Source: Hymenobacter plasmatis
Lineage (GTDB): Bacteria > Bacteroidota > Bacteroidia > Cytophagales > Hymenobacteraceae
Length of the DNA: 64,000 nt
Direction: 5' to 3'
Assembly: GCF_020711255.1 (NCBI RefSeq)
Contig: NZ_JAJFAW010000004.1
Location: forward strand, 1 to 64,000
The translations under genes were made by a program, and so were the position numbers. Positions 42,981-49,552 of the stretch are shown here, one piece after another. The notes under the pieces are model-generated. The model did no database searches and was not told where the DNA came from. It saw only the letters and a program-made list of their open reading frames with translations. Positions within the stretch are counted from its first letter, which is position 1; each line of letters opens with the position of its first letter.

Positions 42981-43733
42981 ATGTCAGCCACCGCCCCTAT
43001 TTCCGTCCTCAGCGGAGCCTCCGCTCCCGAGCAGGCCCGCCGCGAAAACTTCGCCCAAACCCTGCGCGAGTCGCCCATTCCCAACACCGAGCTGCTCAAC
43101 AACCTGGGGCTATACCTGAACCGGCAGACGTTTTCGCGCCTGCTGTTTTTCACCGAGCTCTACCAGCAAATCATCCCGGTACACGGCGTGGCGATGGAGT
43201 TTGGCGTGCGCTGGGGCCAGAACCTGGCCCTTATGCATGCACTGCGCGGCATCTACGAGCCGTTCAATTACAACCGCAAAATTATTGGATTCGACACCTT
43301 CGGAGGATTCCCATCGGTCGACCCCAAGGACGGCGACCGAGTGAAGGAAGGCGACTACGGCGTGACGGAGAATTACCAGGAATACCTCACCCAAATCCTG
43401 GCCTTGCACGAGGCCGACAGCCCCATTCCGCACAAGCGCAAGTTTGAACTAGTGGCCGGCGACGCCTCCGAAACCGTGCCCCGCTACCTGAAGGACCATC
43501 CCGAAACCGTCATCGCCTTCGCCTATTTCGATTTCGACATCTACGCCCCCACCAAGGCCTGCCTCGAAGCCATCCGCCCCCGCCTGACCAAGGGCGCCGT
43601 TGTAGCGTTTGATGAGCTTAACTGCCCGGAATTCCCTGGCGAAACACTGGCCTTCGACGAAGTATTCGGCGTGGCCAACTACGCCCTGCGCCGCAGCCCG
43701 CTTAATCCGCTGATTTCGTACATGGTTGTCTGA
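42981..43733 (+). CDS. TylF/MycF-type methyltransferase
   Basis: 250 residues from ATG 42981. EFGVRWGQNLALMHALRGIY, IIGFDTFGGFPSVDPKDGD, FAYFDFDIYAPTKACLEAIRPRLTKGAVVAFDELN and the C-terminal YALRRSPLNPL agree with the metal-dependent TylF/macrocin O-methyltransferase family, which methylates sugar hydroxyls. Similar proteins are sometimes labelled as carnitine CoA-transferases in databases, which the sequence does not support. Third methyltransferase of the locus, 19 nt after the second. Confidence 0.82.
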   Translation: MSATAPISVLSGASAPEQARRENFAQTLRESPIPNTELLNNLGLYLNRQTFSRLLFFTELYQQIIPVHGVAMEFGVRWGQNLALMHALRGIYEPFNYNRKIIGFDTFGGFPSVDPKDGDRVKEGDYGVTENYQEYLTQILALHEADSPIPHKRKFELVAGDASETVPRYLKDHPETVIAFAYFDFDIYAPTKACLEAIRPRLTKGAVVAFDELNCPEFPGETLAFDEVFGVANYALRRSPLNPLISYMVV

Positions 43734-43735
43734 TT

Positions 43736-43776
43736 CTAATTAGCACGTCATGCTGAGCGCAGCCGAAGCATCTCGC
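43736..43776 (+). repeat. Left arm of the GCTGAGCGCAGCCGAAGC inverted-repeat family
   Basis: The arm is inverted at 43831-43875 with a 4-nt insertion there, separated by 54 nt. It shares its core with 54574-54677 and, in degenerate form, 59106-59230. It sits between the TylF-like and PseH-like genes, where it may cause partial termination or RNA processing inside the locus. Confidence 0.88.
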
Positions 43777-43830
43777 GTGCTGTCACGAAATCACTCATTA
43801 GCTGCGCTGACCTTCGGTTCAACGATGCGA

Positions 43831-43875
43831 GCGAGATGCTTCGGCTGCGCTCAGCATGACTGACGTGCTAATTAG
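43831..43875 (-). repeat. Right arm of the GCTGAGCGCAGCCGAAGC inverted repeat
   Basis: Reverse complement of 43736-43776 apart from an extra 4 nt near the outer end. Its outer end lies 22 nt before the TTG start of the acetyltransferase gene. Confidence 0.88.
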
Positions 43876-43897
43876 ATGATGTCCTAGTTTCTCTGCC

Positions 43898-44491
43898 TTG
43901 ACTGCCTACCGCCCCCTCCCCCAAACCGAATACCGCTGGGAAGACTACCGGCTCATTCCCATTCGCTACGAAGACCGGGAGCCCATCCGGGCCTGGCGCA
44001 ACGCTCAGTTGGAGGTACTGCGCCAAGCCGAGCCACTCTCGATTGAGCAGCAAGACGGTTATTTCCAGCGTGTGGTAATGCCCTTGTTTGACCAGGAAAA
44101 GCCCGGGCAGTTGCTTTTTTCCCTACTGCACCACGACAAGCTAGTGGCATACGGGGGCCTTGTGCACATTTCCTGGGCTGACAGCCGGGCCGAAGTATCC
44201 TTTCTAGCCGAACCCGGGCGGGCTGCGGAGCCGGAAATCTACCGTAACGACTTTCGGGCCCACCTCTGCCTCTTGGGCCAGGCCGCTTTTGTTGGGTTGA
44301 AATTCAACCGGCTCTTCACCGAAACCTATGACATTCGGACGGCGCACGTCGCCATTCTGGAAGAAGCGGGCTTTCGGCTCGAAGGACGCCTGCGCCAGCA
44401 CGTGCGCCTGGCTCCGGATACCTTTGCCGACTCACTGATGCACGGCCAACTGGCCACCGACTATGCCACAACCTTTGGTTCTGCCCTTTAA
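43898..44491 (+). CDS. pseH: GNAT acetyltransferase, PseH-like
   Basis: 197 residues from a TTG at 43898; no ATG precedes the conserved part. GNAT-fold features are YRLIPIRYEDREPIRAWRN, the core beta strands LVAYGGLVHISWADSRAEVSFL, GLKFNRLFTETYDIRTAHVAILEEAGFRLEGRLRQHV and the late acetyl-CoA site. PseH N-acetylates the 4-amino group after PseC, and context supports this role. It overlaps the fusion gene by 29 nt. The symbol is by context; another GNAT acceptor is possible. Confidence 0.72.
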   Translation: MTAYRPLPQTEYRWEDYRLIPIRYEDREPIRAWRNAQLEVLRQAEPLSIEQQDGYFQRVVMPLFDQEKPGQLLFSLLHHDKLVAYGGLVHISWADSRAEVSFLAEPGRAAEPEIYRNDFRAHLCLLGQAAFVGLKFNRLFTETYDIRTAHVAILEEAGFRLEGRLRQHVRLAPDTFADSLMHGQLATDYATTFGSAL

Positions 44492-46430
44492 ACGAATTTT
44501 TATCAGCGGCGGCGCTGGCGTTATTGGCCAGGAAATGGTGCGCCGCCTGGCCACCTTGCCCGCCGATATTCAGGTTCTGGTCGGTGACATCAAGCCCCGG
44601 CCGGCCGATTTCCCGACCCGCTTCCAGTACCGCCAGGGCGACCTCAGCTACCTCACTGAGCAGGAAATTGGCGCTTTTGGGCCCGACCTGTTTATCCATC
44701 TGGCGGCCACGTTTGAGCGCTCGACGGAAACTTATGGTTTCTGGGAGGAAAACTTTCAGCACAACGTACGCCTTAGCCATCACCTGATGACGGTGCAGAA
44801 GGACCTGCCTTCGCTGCGCCGAGTGGTGTTTGCCTCGAGCTACCTCATCTACGACCCCGCGCTGTACAACTTTGCCGAGGTGCCGGCCCAGGCCCGCAGC
44901 TTGCGCGAAGACGACCCCATCCTGCCCCGCAACCTGACGGGCATGGCCAAACTGGCGCACGAAATTGAGCTACGCTTCCTGCAAACCTTTCGGGCCGAGC
45001 AGTTCAGCACGGCTATTCCGCGCATCTACCGCGGCTACGGCCGCAACGGGCGCGATATCACTTCACGCTGGGTGCGCATGCTGCTGGCCGGCGAGGAAAT
45101 CACGGTCTATGGCGCCGAGTCGTACTTCGACTATCTCTACGCTGCCGACACGGCCGAGGGCCTGCTCCGCCTTGCCGCGGCCGAAACTGTCACGGGCATC
45201 ATCAACCTAGGCACTGGCCGCGCCCGCCGCGTAAGCGACGTAGTGGATGTGCTGAAGCAAAACTTCCCCGACCTACGGGCCAAGTACGTGGCGTCGGATA
45301 TTCCCTTCGAAGCCTCGCAGGCCGATATGACGCTGTGGTCGAGCCAGATTGATTGGCTGCCGCCGACGACCTTGGAAACGGCCATCCCCGAAATCATCGC
45401 CTACGAGCAAGCCCGGGTGAATGCCCCAACCGCCAAAGCACCCGGCCATGTGCTCATTAGCAGCGTAGCGGCCAAGGTGCCTTTGGTGCGCGCCGTGCAG
45501 GCAGCCGCCAAACGCCTGCATCCGGACATAAAAGTGGTGGGCGGCGACATGAACCATGCATGCCTGGGCCAGCACTTTACCGATGAATTCTGGCTAATGC
45601 CCGCCACGGCCGATGAGCACCTGCCGAATATCATCCGCCACTGCCTCGACCATGGCATTGGGCACATTATACCCACCCGCGACGGCGAGCTGGCCTTCTG
45701 GAGCCGGCACCGCACCGAGCTGGCCGAAGCCGGCATTGCTGTGCTGGTGAGTGCACCGGAGGCCGTAAACCGCTGCATTGACAAGCTGGAGTTCTCAACT
45801 TTCGGGCAGGAAAACGGCTTGCCCATAATCCCAGCCGCCCTGGGGCCGGATGCGCTGGGCATAACCACCGATGTTCACGGCTCGGCCACGCCCGGGTTTG
45901 TGGTGAAGGAAAGGCACGGCGCCGGCTCTCTCAGCCTGGGTCTCAACCTACCGGAAGCGGCGGCCCTGACTCATGCGCATGCGCTGCAGGAGCCCATTTT
46001 TCAGCCCTTTGTCGAGGGCCGGGAAATTAGCGTGGATGCCTACGTTGACCGGCGCGGCAAAGTCCGCGGACTGGTACCCCGCACCCGCGACGTCATCATT
46101 CATGGCGAATCGCAGGTAACGACTACGCTGGACGCCCCCGGACTGGTGGCCCGCCTCATTCCCATCGTCGAAAAACTGGGCTTGTACGGCCCCCTGGTAC
46201 TACAAGCCCTGCTCACCCCCGATGGCGGACTGCACATTATTGAGTGCAACTGCCGCTTTGGGGGTGCCTCTACGCTGGGCATCGCGGCCGGAGTGGATTC
46301 GTTTTTCTGGTTTTTGCAGGAAGCGGCCGGTGCCGATTTAAACCTGTTTCCGTTCCAGCCTGCGGCGGGGCCACTGCGCCAGGTGCGGGCGGCCGCCGAT
46401 GTGGTGACCCGCGTTGCCAACCACCAGTAG
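44463..46430 (+). CDS. SDR epimerase/dehydratase fused to an ATP-grasp ligase
   Basis: 655 residues. Residues 1-320 form an extended SDR domain: GGAGVIG nucleotide motif (16-22), DIKPRP, SSYLIYDP (125-132). The usual YxxxK dyad reads T159-x-x-x-K163 (LTGMAKLAHE), so the catalytic Tyr is replaced by Thr. Residues about 328-655 are a CarB/PylC-like ATP-grasp: pre-domain VLISSVAAKVPLVRAVQAAAKRL, IIPTRDGEL, then FVVKERHGAGSLSLGL, FQPFVEGREISVDAYVD and the metal-binding ECNCRFGG (E594, N596, R598). The ligase half looks active. It may join an amino acid or acyl group to a sugar amine. It overlaps pseH by 29 nt and precedes the HAD gene by 8 nt. Confidence 0.85.
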   Translation: MPQPLVLPFKRIFISGGAGVIGQEMVRRLATLPADIQVLVGDIKPRPADFPTRFQYRQGDLSYLTEQEIGAFGPDLFIHLAATFERSTETYGFWEENFQHNVRLSHHLMTVQKDLPSLRRVVFASSYLIYDPALYNFAEVPAQARSLREDDPILPRNLTGMAKLAHEIELRFLQTFRAEQFSTAIPRIYRGYGRNGRDITSRWVRMLLAGEEITVYGAESYFDYLYAADTAEGLLRLAAAETVTGIINLGTGRARRVSDVVDVLKQNFPDLRAKYVASDIPFEASQADMTLWSSQIDWLPPTTLETAIPEIIAYEQARVNAPTAKAPGHVLISSVAAKVPLVRAVQAAAKRLHPDIKVVGGDMNHACLGQHFTDEFWLMPATADEHLPNIIRHCLDHGIGHIIPTRDGELAFWSRHRTELAEAGIAVLVSAPEAVNRCIDKLEFSTFGQENGLPIIPAALGPDALGITTDVHGSATPGFVVKERHGAGSLSLGLNLPEAAALTHAHALQEPIFQPFVEGREISVDAYVDRRGKVRGLVPRTRDVIIHGESQVTTTLDAPGLVARLIPIVEKLGLYGPLVLQALLTPDGGLHIIECNCRFGGASTLGIAAGVDSFFWFLQEAAGADLNLFPFQPAAGPLRQVRAAADVVTRVANHQ

Positions 46431-46437
46431 CCGCGCC

Positions 46438-47115
46438 ATGCCGGTTCTCGTTTTTGACCTCGACGACACGCTCTACCCCGAATTGAGCTACGTGCACAGC
46501 GGTTTTCGGGCCGTGGCCGAGTTCCTAAGCCCGCTGCTAGGCGTGCCGGCCGAAACGCTGGCCGCCGGCATGATAGCCGAGGAAGGCACCCAAGGCCGAG
46601 GCCAGGTATTTGATAACGTGCTGCGCCAGCACGGCCGCTGGAGCAAGACCCTGGTGGCCGCCTGCCTGCGCGCTTACCGCCTGCATCGCCCCGAGCTGGC
46701 CTTGTACCCGGACTCGGAGCGGTGTCTGGCTCGCTTTGCCGCATGGCCGCTGTACCTCGTCACCGATGGGCACAAGGAAGTGCAGGCCCGCAAGGCCGTG
46801 GCGCTGCAAGTGGCTGCCATCGTGCGGCATGCCTATCTCACCAACCGCTACGGCCGCCACCGGGCCAAGCCCGACCCCTACGTTTTTGGGCTGATTTGCC
46901 AGCGCGAGCGAGTGGAGCCCGGACAGGTTATCTACGTGGGCGATAACCCCCGAAAGGACTTTGTGGGCATCAAGCCGCTGGGATTCCGCACCGTTCGCAT
47001 TTTGCGCGGCAACTACGCCCATTTGGAGGCCGATGCCGCCCACGAAGCCGACCGGCGCATCCACACTTTGGATGAACTGACAGTGGAGTTTGTCACCGAA
47101 TTGCTGGGGCAATAG
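46438..47115 (+). CDS. HAD-superfamily hydrolase
   Basis: 225 residues from ATG 46438. Motif I FDLDDTLYPE gives nucleophile D7 and general acid D9. Motif II is VTDG, motif III includes KPDPYVF and motif IV YVGDNPRKDFVG. A helical cap lies between I and II. It should remove phosphate from a small cytoplasmic substrate. Position 8 nt after the SDR/ATP-grasp fusion suggests a dephosphorylation step in the same branch, for example of a phosphorylated ligation product or nonulosonate-9-phosphate; this is inference. Confidence 0.87.
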   Translation: MPVLVFDLDDTLYPELSYVHSGFRAVAEFLSPLLGVPAETLAAGMIAEEGTQGRGQVFDNVLRQHGRWSKTLVAACLRAYRLHRPELALYPDSERCLARFAAWPLYLVTDGHKEVQARKAVALQVAAIVRHAYLTNRYGRHRAKPDPYVFGLICQRERVEPGQVIYVGDNPRKDFVGIKPLGFRTVRILRGNYAHLEADAAHEADRRIHTLDELTVEFVTELLGQ

Positions 47116-47156
47116 GACCCATCGTGCCGACTGCACCGTTCGCGAGACGACGCGCC

Positions 47157-47164
47157 TACCTTTG
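47157..47164 (+). promoter_or_regulatory. Minus-7 element upstream of pseI
   Basis: TACCTTTG, a full TAnnTTTG match, 26 nt before the pseI ATG in the only sizeable gap of this part of the locus. It may be an internal promoter for pseI to the flippase. Confidence 0.5.
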
Positions 47165-47190
47165 CGGCTCGAAATAGCCTTAGCCAAAAC

Positions 47191-48234
47191 ATGACCGAAA
47201 TCAACATCGGGGGCCAGCCCGTGGGGCCGGCGCACAAGCCGTTTATCATCGCCGAGATGTCGGGCAACCACAACCAGAGCCTGGAGCGCGCGCTGGCCCT
47301 GGTAGATGCCGCCGCCTCGGCCGGCGTTGATGCCCTCAAGCTGCAGACCTACACTGCCGATACCATCACCATGGACACTGGCTTTGCCATCGACGAAGAA
47401 GGCCAGTCGCTGTGGGAAGGCAAGAATTTGTATAAGCTCTACGAGGAAGCCCACACGCCCTGGGAGTGGCACGCCGAGCTGTTTGCCCGGGCCCGGCAGC
47501 ACGGCATGCTGGCGTTCAGCTCACCGTTTGATGAGACGGCGGTGGATTTCCTGGAGCAGTTGGACGTGCCGGCCTACAAAATTGCCTCGTTTGAAAATGC
47601 CCACTGGCCGCTCCTCCGCAAAGTAGCCGCCACTGGCAAGCCCGTTATTGTGAGCACCGGTGCCGCCACCCTAGCCGAAATCGACGACGCTGTGCGGGTA
47701 TTGCGCGAAGCCGGCTGCCGCGAGCTGGTGCTGCTTAAGTGCACCAGCACCTACCCTGCCTCGCCGGCCAATACCAACCTGCGCACCATTCCGGTGCTGG
47801 CCGAAACCTTCGGCTGCCCCATCGGCTTGAGCGACCACACCATGGGCGTGGGCGCGAGCGTGGCCGCCGTGGCCCTGGGCGCCTGCGTCATTGAAAAGCA
47901 CTTTACCCTGAGCCGGGCCGAGGGTGGCGTGGACTCCGCCTTTTCGCTGGAGCCCCACGAGCTGAAAATGCTGGTGGAAGAAACCGAGCGGGCCCACCAG
48001 GCGCTAGGCACGGTGCAGCTCTGCATCCAGACCGGCGAAGAAAAAAGCCGGCTCTACAAACGCAGCATCTACGTAGCCAAGCCTATCGCGGCCGGCGAAG
48101 CTTTCACGACCGACAACCTGAAAATTATCCGCCCCGGCGACGGCCTCTGGCCCCGGCACTGGGACGTGGTGCTGGGCCGCAAAGCCACCCGCGACCTGAA
48201 GCCCGGCACGCCCCTGACGTGGGAGGCGCTCTAA
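47191..48234 (+). CDS. pseI: Pseudaminic acid synthase
   Basis: 347 residues. The NeuB-like TIM barrel (IIAEMSGNHNQSLERALALVDAAASAGVDALKLQTYTADT, FSSPFDETAVDFLEQLDVPAYKIAS, CTSTYPASPANTNL, GLSDHTMG, EKHFTL) condenses PEP with a six-carbon sugar. A C-terminal SAF domain follows (YVAKPIAAGEAFTTDNLKIIRPGDGL). The MSGNHN and GLSDHTMG signatures fit PseI better than NeuB or LegI. The stop overlaps the following ATG by 1 nt. Confidence 0.94.
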   Translation: MTEINIGGQPVGPAHKPFIIAEMSGNHNQSLERALALVDAAASAGVDALKLQTYTADTITMDTGFAIDEEGQSLWEGKNLYKLYEEAHTPWEWHAELFARARQHGMLAFSSPFDETAVDFLEQLDVPAYKIASFENAHWPLLRKVAATGKPVIVSTGAATLAEIDDAVRVLREAGCRELVLLKCTSTYPASPANTNLRTIPVLAETFGCPIGLSDHTMGVGASVAAVALGACVIEKHFTLSRAEGGVDSAFSLEPHELKMLVEETERAHQALGTVQLCIQTGEEKSRLYKRSIYVAKPIAAGEAFTTDNLKIIRPGDGLWPRHWDVVLGRKATRDLKPGTPLTWEAL

Positions 48235-49523
48235 TGCCACCGCGTACGTTGCCACTCATCCCGCGGCTGCGCGACATTCTGCAGCTGCGCTTCACAGCGG
48301 TGTTTGCGGCGCTGCCACCAGCCGCCCTGGCCAGTATTTCGCCGGCCAATCCGCTCAAACGGCTGGCGCGGGTGCTGGGCTACGCGGGCTTGCGGCTGGT
48401 GGGCAACATCTTCCAGCCCATCCGGAATCGGGAAGACCTGCACGGCAAAGTGTGGCTGTACGTGGTGAGCGCCAACAACTACGACGCGCTGGAATTCATC
48501 AAGCAAGCCCGGCCCGATGCCATGCTAGTGGCGGGCCAAGCCAAGAATATCGGCCGGTATAATGCCACGGTGAACCGGCTCTCATTGCGCCGCAAGCTGT
48601 TGTATTACTGGCAATTTCCACTGGCGCTGATTGGGATGCTGCGCACGGATGGCGCACGCGCCTGGCGGTTTTTCGACTTCATTTTTTACGCCATCGGCTA
48701 CTACGAGGTCTACCGCCGGGCCCTGCGCCATTACCGGCCGCGGGCAGTGGTTTTTTCCAACGACCACAACGACGACACCCGTTCCTTGCTGTTAGCCTGC
48801 CGCGCCGAGGGCGTGCCCACGGCCTACGTACAACACGCCAGCGTAAGTGCCAATTTCCCCCCCCTAGGCTTCGACCTCAGCCTGCTGGAAGGCCAGGACG
48901 CACTGGATAAATACCGCCTCTGCGGCCCCGTGGAAGGCCAGGTTGAGCTGGTGGGCATGCCTAAAGCCGATGCCTACCTTTCCCGGCGCAACACCGCGCC
49001 CGCCGTGCGCCGGGTCGGCGTGGCCTGCAACATCCATGACCCGCTTGGCCCACTGACCGAGGCGCTGGTATACCTGCTGCGCGAGCTACCGGAGCTCACG
49101 TTCACCCTGCGCCCCCACCCCAGCGACGGACGCGACTTTGAGCCGTTGCGTAAGTTGCTGCCCAAATTGCAATGGTCGAGCGCGCGAGAAGAAAACGTCT
49201 TCGATTTCCTGTTGCGACAGGATGCGTTGGTAGCCGCCGATACTTCCACCCACTTAGAAGCCACGCTGCTGAATGTAGCAAGCATCTACTACCGCTTCAG
49301 TACCAACCCGCACACCGACGACTACTACGGCTACGCCGCCCACGGACTGGTAGAACGCGCCAACAACCCGGTGGAGCTAGCGGCAGCACTGCGCCGATAC
49401 GCCCAGCACAAACCCGCCGACTTGTACCGCCGCGCCGCTTACTACAACGCCACCCTGGGCACGCCCTACGAGGGAAATAGCCAGCAATTAGCCGCCACCA
49501 TTCTTTCAGAATGGATTGGGTAG
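48234..49523 (+). CDS. Probable GT-B glycosyltransferase (CDP-glycerol transferase/polysialyltransferase-like)
   Basis: 429 residues from ATG 48234. The C-terminal half has FTLRPHPSDGRDFEPLRKLL and DFLLRQDALVAADTSTHLEATLLNVASIYYRF, the donor-binding pattern of GT-B enzymes that use CMP- or CDP-activated donors. The N-terminal half is less recognisable (LYVVSANNYDALEFIKQARPDAMLVAG, VFSNDHNDDTRSLLLACRAEGVPTAYVQHASV). Coupled to pseI by a 1-nt overlap, it is the natural candidate for the transferase that uses CMP-nonulosonate. It does not carry PseG motifs that I recognise. Confidence 0.68.
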   Translation: MPPRTLPLIPRLRDILQLRFTAVFAALPPAALASISPANPLKRLARVLGYAGLRLVGNIFQPIRNREDLHGKVWLYVVSANNYDALEFIKQARPDAMLVAGQAKNIGRYNATVNRLSLRRKLLYYWQFPLALIGMLRTDGARAWRFFDFIFYAIGYYEVYRRALRHYRPRAVVFSNDHNDDTRSLLLACRAEGVPTAYVQHASVSANFPPLGFDLSLLEGQDALDKYRLCGPVEGQVELVGMPKADAYLSRRNTAPAVRRVGVACNIHDPLGPLTEALVYLLRELPELTFTLRPHPSDGRDFEPLRKLLPKLQWSSAREENVFDFLLRQDALVAADTSTHLEATLLNVASIYYRFSTNPHTDDYYGYAAHGLVERANNPVELAAALRRYAQHKPADLYRRAAYYNATLGTPYEGNSQQLAATILSEWIG

Positions 49524-49552
49524 CTTTGGCCGCTCCTATATCTTCTGTACTT

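Noticed and set aside
42981..43733. Carnitine CoA-transferase annotation
   Set aside because: The sequence matches TylF-type methyltransferase motifs and lacks CoA-transferase features.
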